From the NCBI GenBank assembly GCA_002005505.1, contig KV908449.1, forward strand, positions 235,823-255,822: a DNA stretch of 20,000 nt. Reading direction: 5' to 3'. A program made the translations under genes and the position numbers. The stretch's first letter is position 1. The number at the start of each line of letters is the position of its first letter. The notes under the pieces are model-generated. The model was not told the DNA's origin and searched no databases. It saw only the letters and a list, made by a program, of their open reading frames with translations. This stretch comes from Botryococcus braunii (lineage: Eukaryota; Chlorophyta; Trebouxiophyceae). This document shows, in pieces, positions 18,701-20,000 of this stretch.

Positions 18701-19473
18701 AGCGGCATGTAGTTGTCCTGCCCGCGACAACACACGAAGTGTTCCTCAGGTCAGGGTGTTTGTGCAGAGGCGTGCATGCGCTTATATGGGCGAGTGTATG
18801 TCATGCCAGTGACACACACACTGGACATCCCGAGCTTGAATGTGGAGATGACCAAAGTACAAGGGCGTTTGTCGTGCAAGTGACGACACGCCGGGAACCC
18901 ATCGAGGAACTTGTATAAGGAAGGTGTAAATGCTGACAGGGCATAACTTTAGTCCTTCATGTGACAACACGCATGAGAGCCCTCTGATGAAACTTGTCAA
19001 AAAACTGTGAACGCTGACGGGGCATGCATTTCGTCTATTCCAGACTCAGGAGGGCAAGGTAAGTAAGTCGCCCTCACACATATACCTCGCCTCGTGTGCA
19101 AACCCCAATCCTGATCTTTAATGGCTTGCATCCTGATCCATTTTGTAGCAGCTTGTGTTGATACAGATCTTTAATAGCTTGTGTCGATACAGATCCTTTA
19201 AAAGCTTGTGTTGATACAGATCTTAAATAGCTGGGGTTGATACAGATCTTTAAAAGCTTGTGGTGATACAGACTGCGGCAGGTGGGAAGGGGGAGGCACC
19301 GGGGAGGTGAGGCGGGGCTCGGAGGTGGTGGCGCGGACGGCTGTGTTGATGCCCTTCAGGATCCCGGAGCTGATCTCGGAGACGGAGGAGTCCAGGCCGG
19401 GCGTGGCGCCTCCCAGATACGCCGTCACGGGATCGATGAGGAACGCCCTCCCCAGCCAGATGCTCGGCCCCAC
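15714..19473 (-). CDS. Unrecognised protein, last three exons (5' end missing)
   Basis: Exons read on the minus strand: 19473-19300, 18717-18560, 17298-15714; together 638 residues plus a stop. Splice sites are orthodox: acceptors ATCATCAG|G, GCGGGCAG|G and CCTCGCAG|G; donors CCCCG|GTGCCT and ACGGG|GTGAGC. Phases match at both joins (0 and 2), and the joins give plausible sequence (LTSP-DNYMPLSVF and GQLTG-GSSWDPN). The first about 190 residues look globular, with motifs such as WLGRAFLIDPVTAYLGG, LHYFPIRLDPADWL and EPYILWPYNLASPDL. The remaining about 430 are low-complexity Ala/Pro/Val/Gly/Thr-rich, very poor in Lys, and internally repeated, so probably disordered or structural. I recognise no family, and no start codon is found; upstream exons should lie beyond 19473 or outside the window. 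GC content of the last exon is clearly higher than the surroundings. The opposite strand is open at 15766-16371, but only as a mirror of this GC-rich frame. Confidence 0.7.
16443..16690 (-). repeat. 138-bp in-frame duplication within the last exon
   Basis: AACCAGCGTGCTTGCG occurs at 16443 and 16581, and similarity continues for about 110 bp. The 138-bp offset is 46 codons, and both copies encode the same motif order (GTAAGSP, AVILP, a STLV stretch). A second, weaker pair at about 16072 and 16279 (offset 207 bp, 69 codons) encodes EPVPV-(M/V)(I/L)-(A/S)GP. Confidence 0.75.
17276..17450 (-). repeat. Tandem copies of a 3' splice-site segment
   Basis: The segment spanning the last-exon acceptor, AG|GGGCTCC on the minus strand with acceptor before 17298, is repeated with intact AG|GGGCTCC at 17378 and 17441. 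The first two copies share about 75 bp, including GTTGGGATCC and GGAGCCCCTGC on the plus strand; the third is shorter. Using either distal acceptor shifts the frame relative to the long last exon. Confidence 0.75.
17936..17951. repeat. C16 homopolymer in intron of the minus-strand gene
   Basis: Sixteen consecutive C on the plus strand, followed by GGGG. Confidence 0.97.
17984..18338. mobile_element. Candidate fold-back element in intron of the minus-strand gene
   Basis: A 22-bp end, starting GTTAGAGGGCATC and ending GCACTTCC (17984-18005), is repeated inverted at 18317-18338 with one mismatch. A third, direct copy with a small insertion lies at 18123-18146, and further TTAGAGGGA follows at about 18341. 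No target-site duplication or open frame is evident, so it may be a decayed transposon or simply a repeated motif. The interior also has a direct repeat ATTAAATGTTCACT (about 18152 and 18175). Confidence 0.45.
18428..18448. repeat. 8-bp perfect hairpin
   Basis: CGCATTTC and GAAATGCG flank a five-base loop, within the intron between the last two exons of the minus-strand gene. Confidence 0.7.
18870..19040. repeat. Degenerate 81-bp tandem duplication
   Basis: GTGACGACACG at 18880 and GTGACAACACG at 18961 begin two related units that also share AACTTGT, (A/G)ATGCTGAC- or ACGCTGACGGGGCAT-like sequence and a TAGTCCTTC/TCGTCTATTC end. It lies in the intron 18718-19299 of the minus-strand gene. Confidence 0.65.
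19150..19272. repeat. 26-27-bp tandem repeat, about 4.7 copies
   Basis: AGCTTGTGTTGATACAGATC-type units begin at 19150, 19176, 19203, 19229 and 19255; degenerate copies may extend left to about 19110. The array ends 27 bp from the donor at 19299 of the minus-strand gene. Confidence 0.92.
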
Positions 19474-19510
19474 CTGATGATTCCAGCTGGCTCGTTATGG
19501 GTTCAGAGAG

Positions 19511-19636
<126 letters not shown>

Positions 19637-19700
19637 GAGGAGGACGGGCGGACAGGCAGTAAAGGGAAGTTGGTGTATTGTGAACACTTCCCCTGTTCAG

Positions 19701-19771
19701 CTACGGAGGCACATGACATGGAGAGTGACAACAAAAACACGTCTCGCAAGTCCCAGAGCTTTCACACAAAG
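19701..19771 (+). CDS. Doubtful plus-strand exon
   Basis: A 71-bp stretch lies between an acceptor-like CCCCTGTTCAG and a donor-like AAAG|GTGAGC. One frame reads [20 protein letters not shown] and a few more residues without a stop, and an ATG at 19718 could also start a first exon. No partner exon is in the window and the minus strand is open too, so this could be chance. If real, it belongs to a gene extending to the right. Confidence 0.25.
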
Positions 19772-19823
19772 GTGAGCTCGTTGGTTAGATTGGACTTGGA
19801 GGGTGGTCGAAGGGAACCACCCT

Positions 19824-19832
19824 GTCTCTCTC

Positions 19833-19884
<52 letters not shown>

Positions 19885-19960
19885 CCCCCCTTGCCAGCAC
19901 GCACCAACCCCCCTTGTGTGTGTGTGTCTGTGTGTGTGTGTGTGTGTGTGGGGGGGGGGG
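19824..19960. repeat. (CT)n-C9 and (GT)n-G11 microsatellites
   Basis: CT run 19824-19881, nine C at 19882-19890, a 24-bp linker, GT run 19915-19950 with one TCTG slip, then eleven G (19950-19960). Confidence 0.95.
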
Positions 19961-20000
19961 TGGGTGGGTGTGTGTGGAAATCCGCATTCCTCTTCTCATT

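Overview
This is eukaryotic nuclear DNA. Coding sequence is broken by introns with GT-AG (and at least one GC-AG) borders, and nearly every long intron or spacer holds very long microsatellites: (GT)n, (CA)n, (CT)n, (GA)n, poly-T, and G or C runs of 10-16. There are no operons, Shine-Dalgarno-like sites, tRNAs, rRNAs or CRISPR arrays. The gene content, a membrane-anchored 2-oxoglutarate/Fe(II) oxygenase resembling cyanobacterial-type proteins and a bacterial-type histone deacetylase, would fit a microbial alga or another protist. The taxon cannot be fixed from the sequence alone.

Layout. 495-3598 (+): six-exon gene for a predicted 378-aa type II membrane 2OG-Fe(II) oxygenase. 3599-6059: spacer with one (CA)n block. 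6060-10778 (+): six-exon gene for a 370-aa zinc-dependent histone-deacetylase-family enzyme with all expected active-site residues. 10794-11337: candidate non-autonomous DNA transposon with terminal inverted repeats of about 100 bp and a 5-bp target duplication, starting 15 bp after the deacetylase stop codon. 11338-15713: non-coding block between convergent genes, with several minisatellites and an unusual run of short palindromes at about 12.15-14.35 kb. 15714-19473 (-): last three exons of an unrecognised gene, with a structured N-terminal part and a repetitive Ala/Pro/Val/Gly-rich C-terminal tail; its 5' end is not found. 19474-19999: microsatellites and one doubtful plus-strand exon.

The exon models were built by hand, joining exons so that reading phase is kept, family motifs are restored and AG acceptors follow pyrimidine-rich DNA. 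All three models close without a frame conflict. The two plus-strand genes are adjacent, but nothing in the sequence links them functionally. Many long open frames here are simple repeats read as Cys-Val, His-Thr, Leu-Ser or Arg-Glu runs and are not genes.
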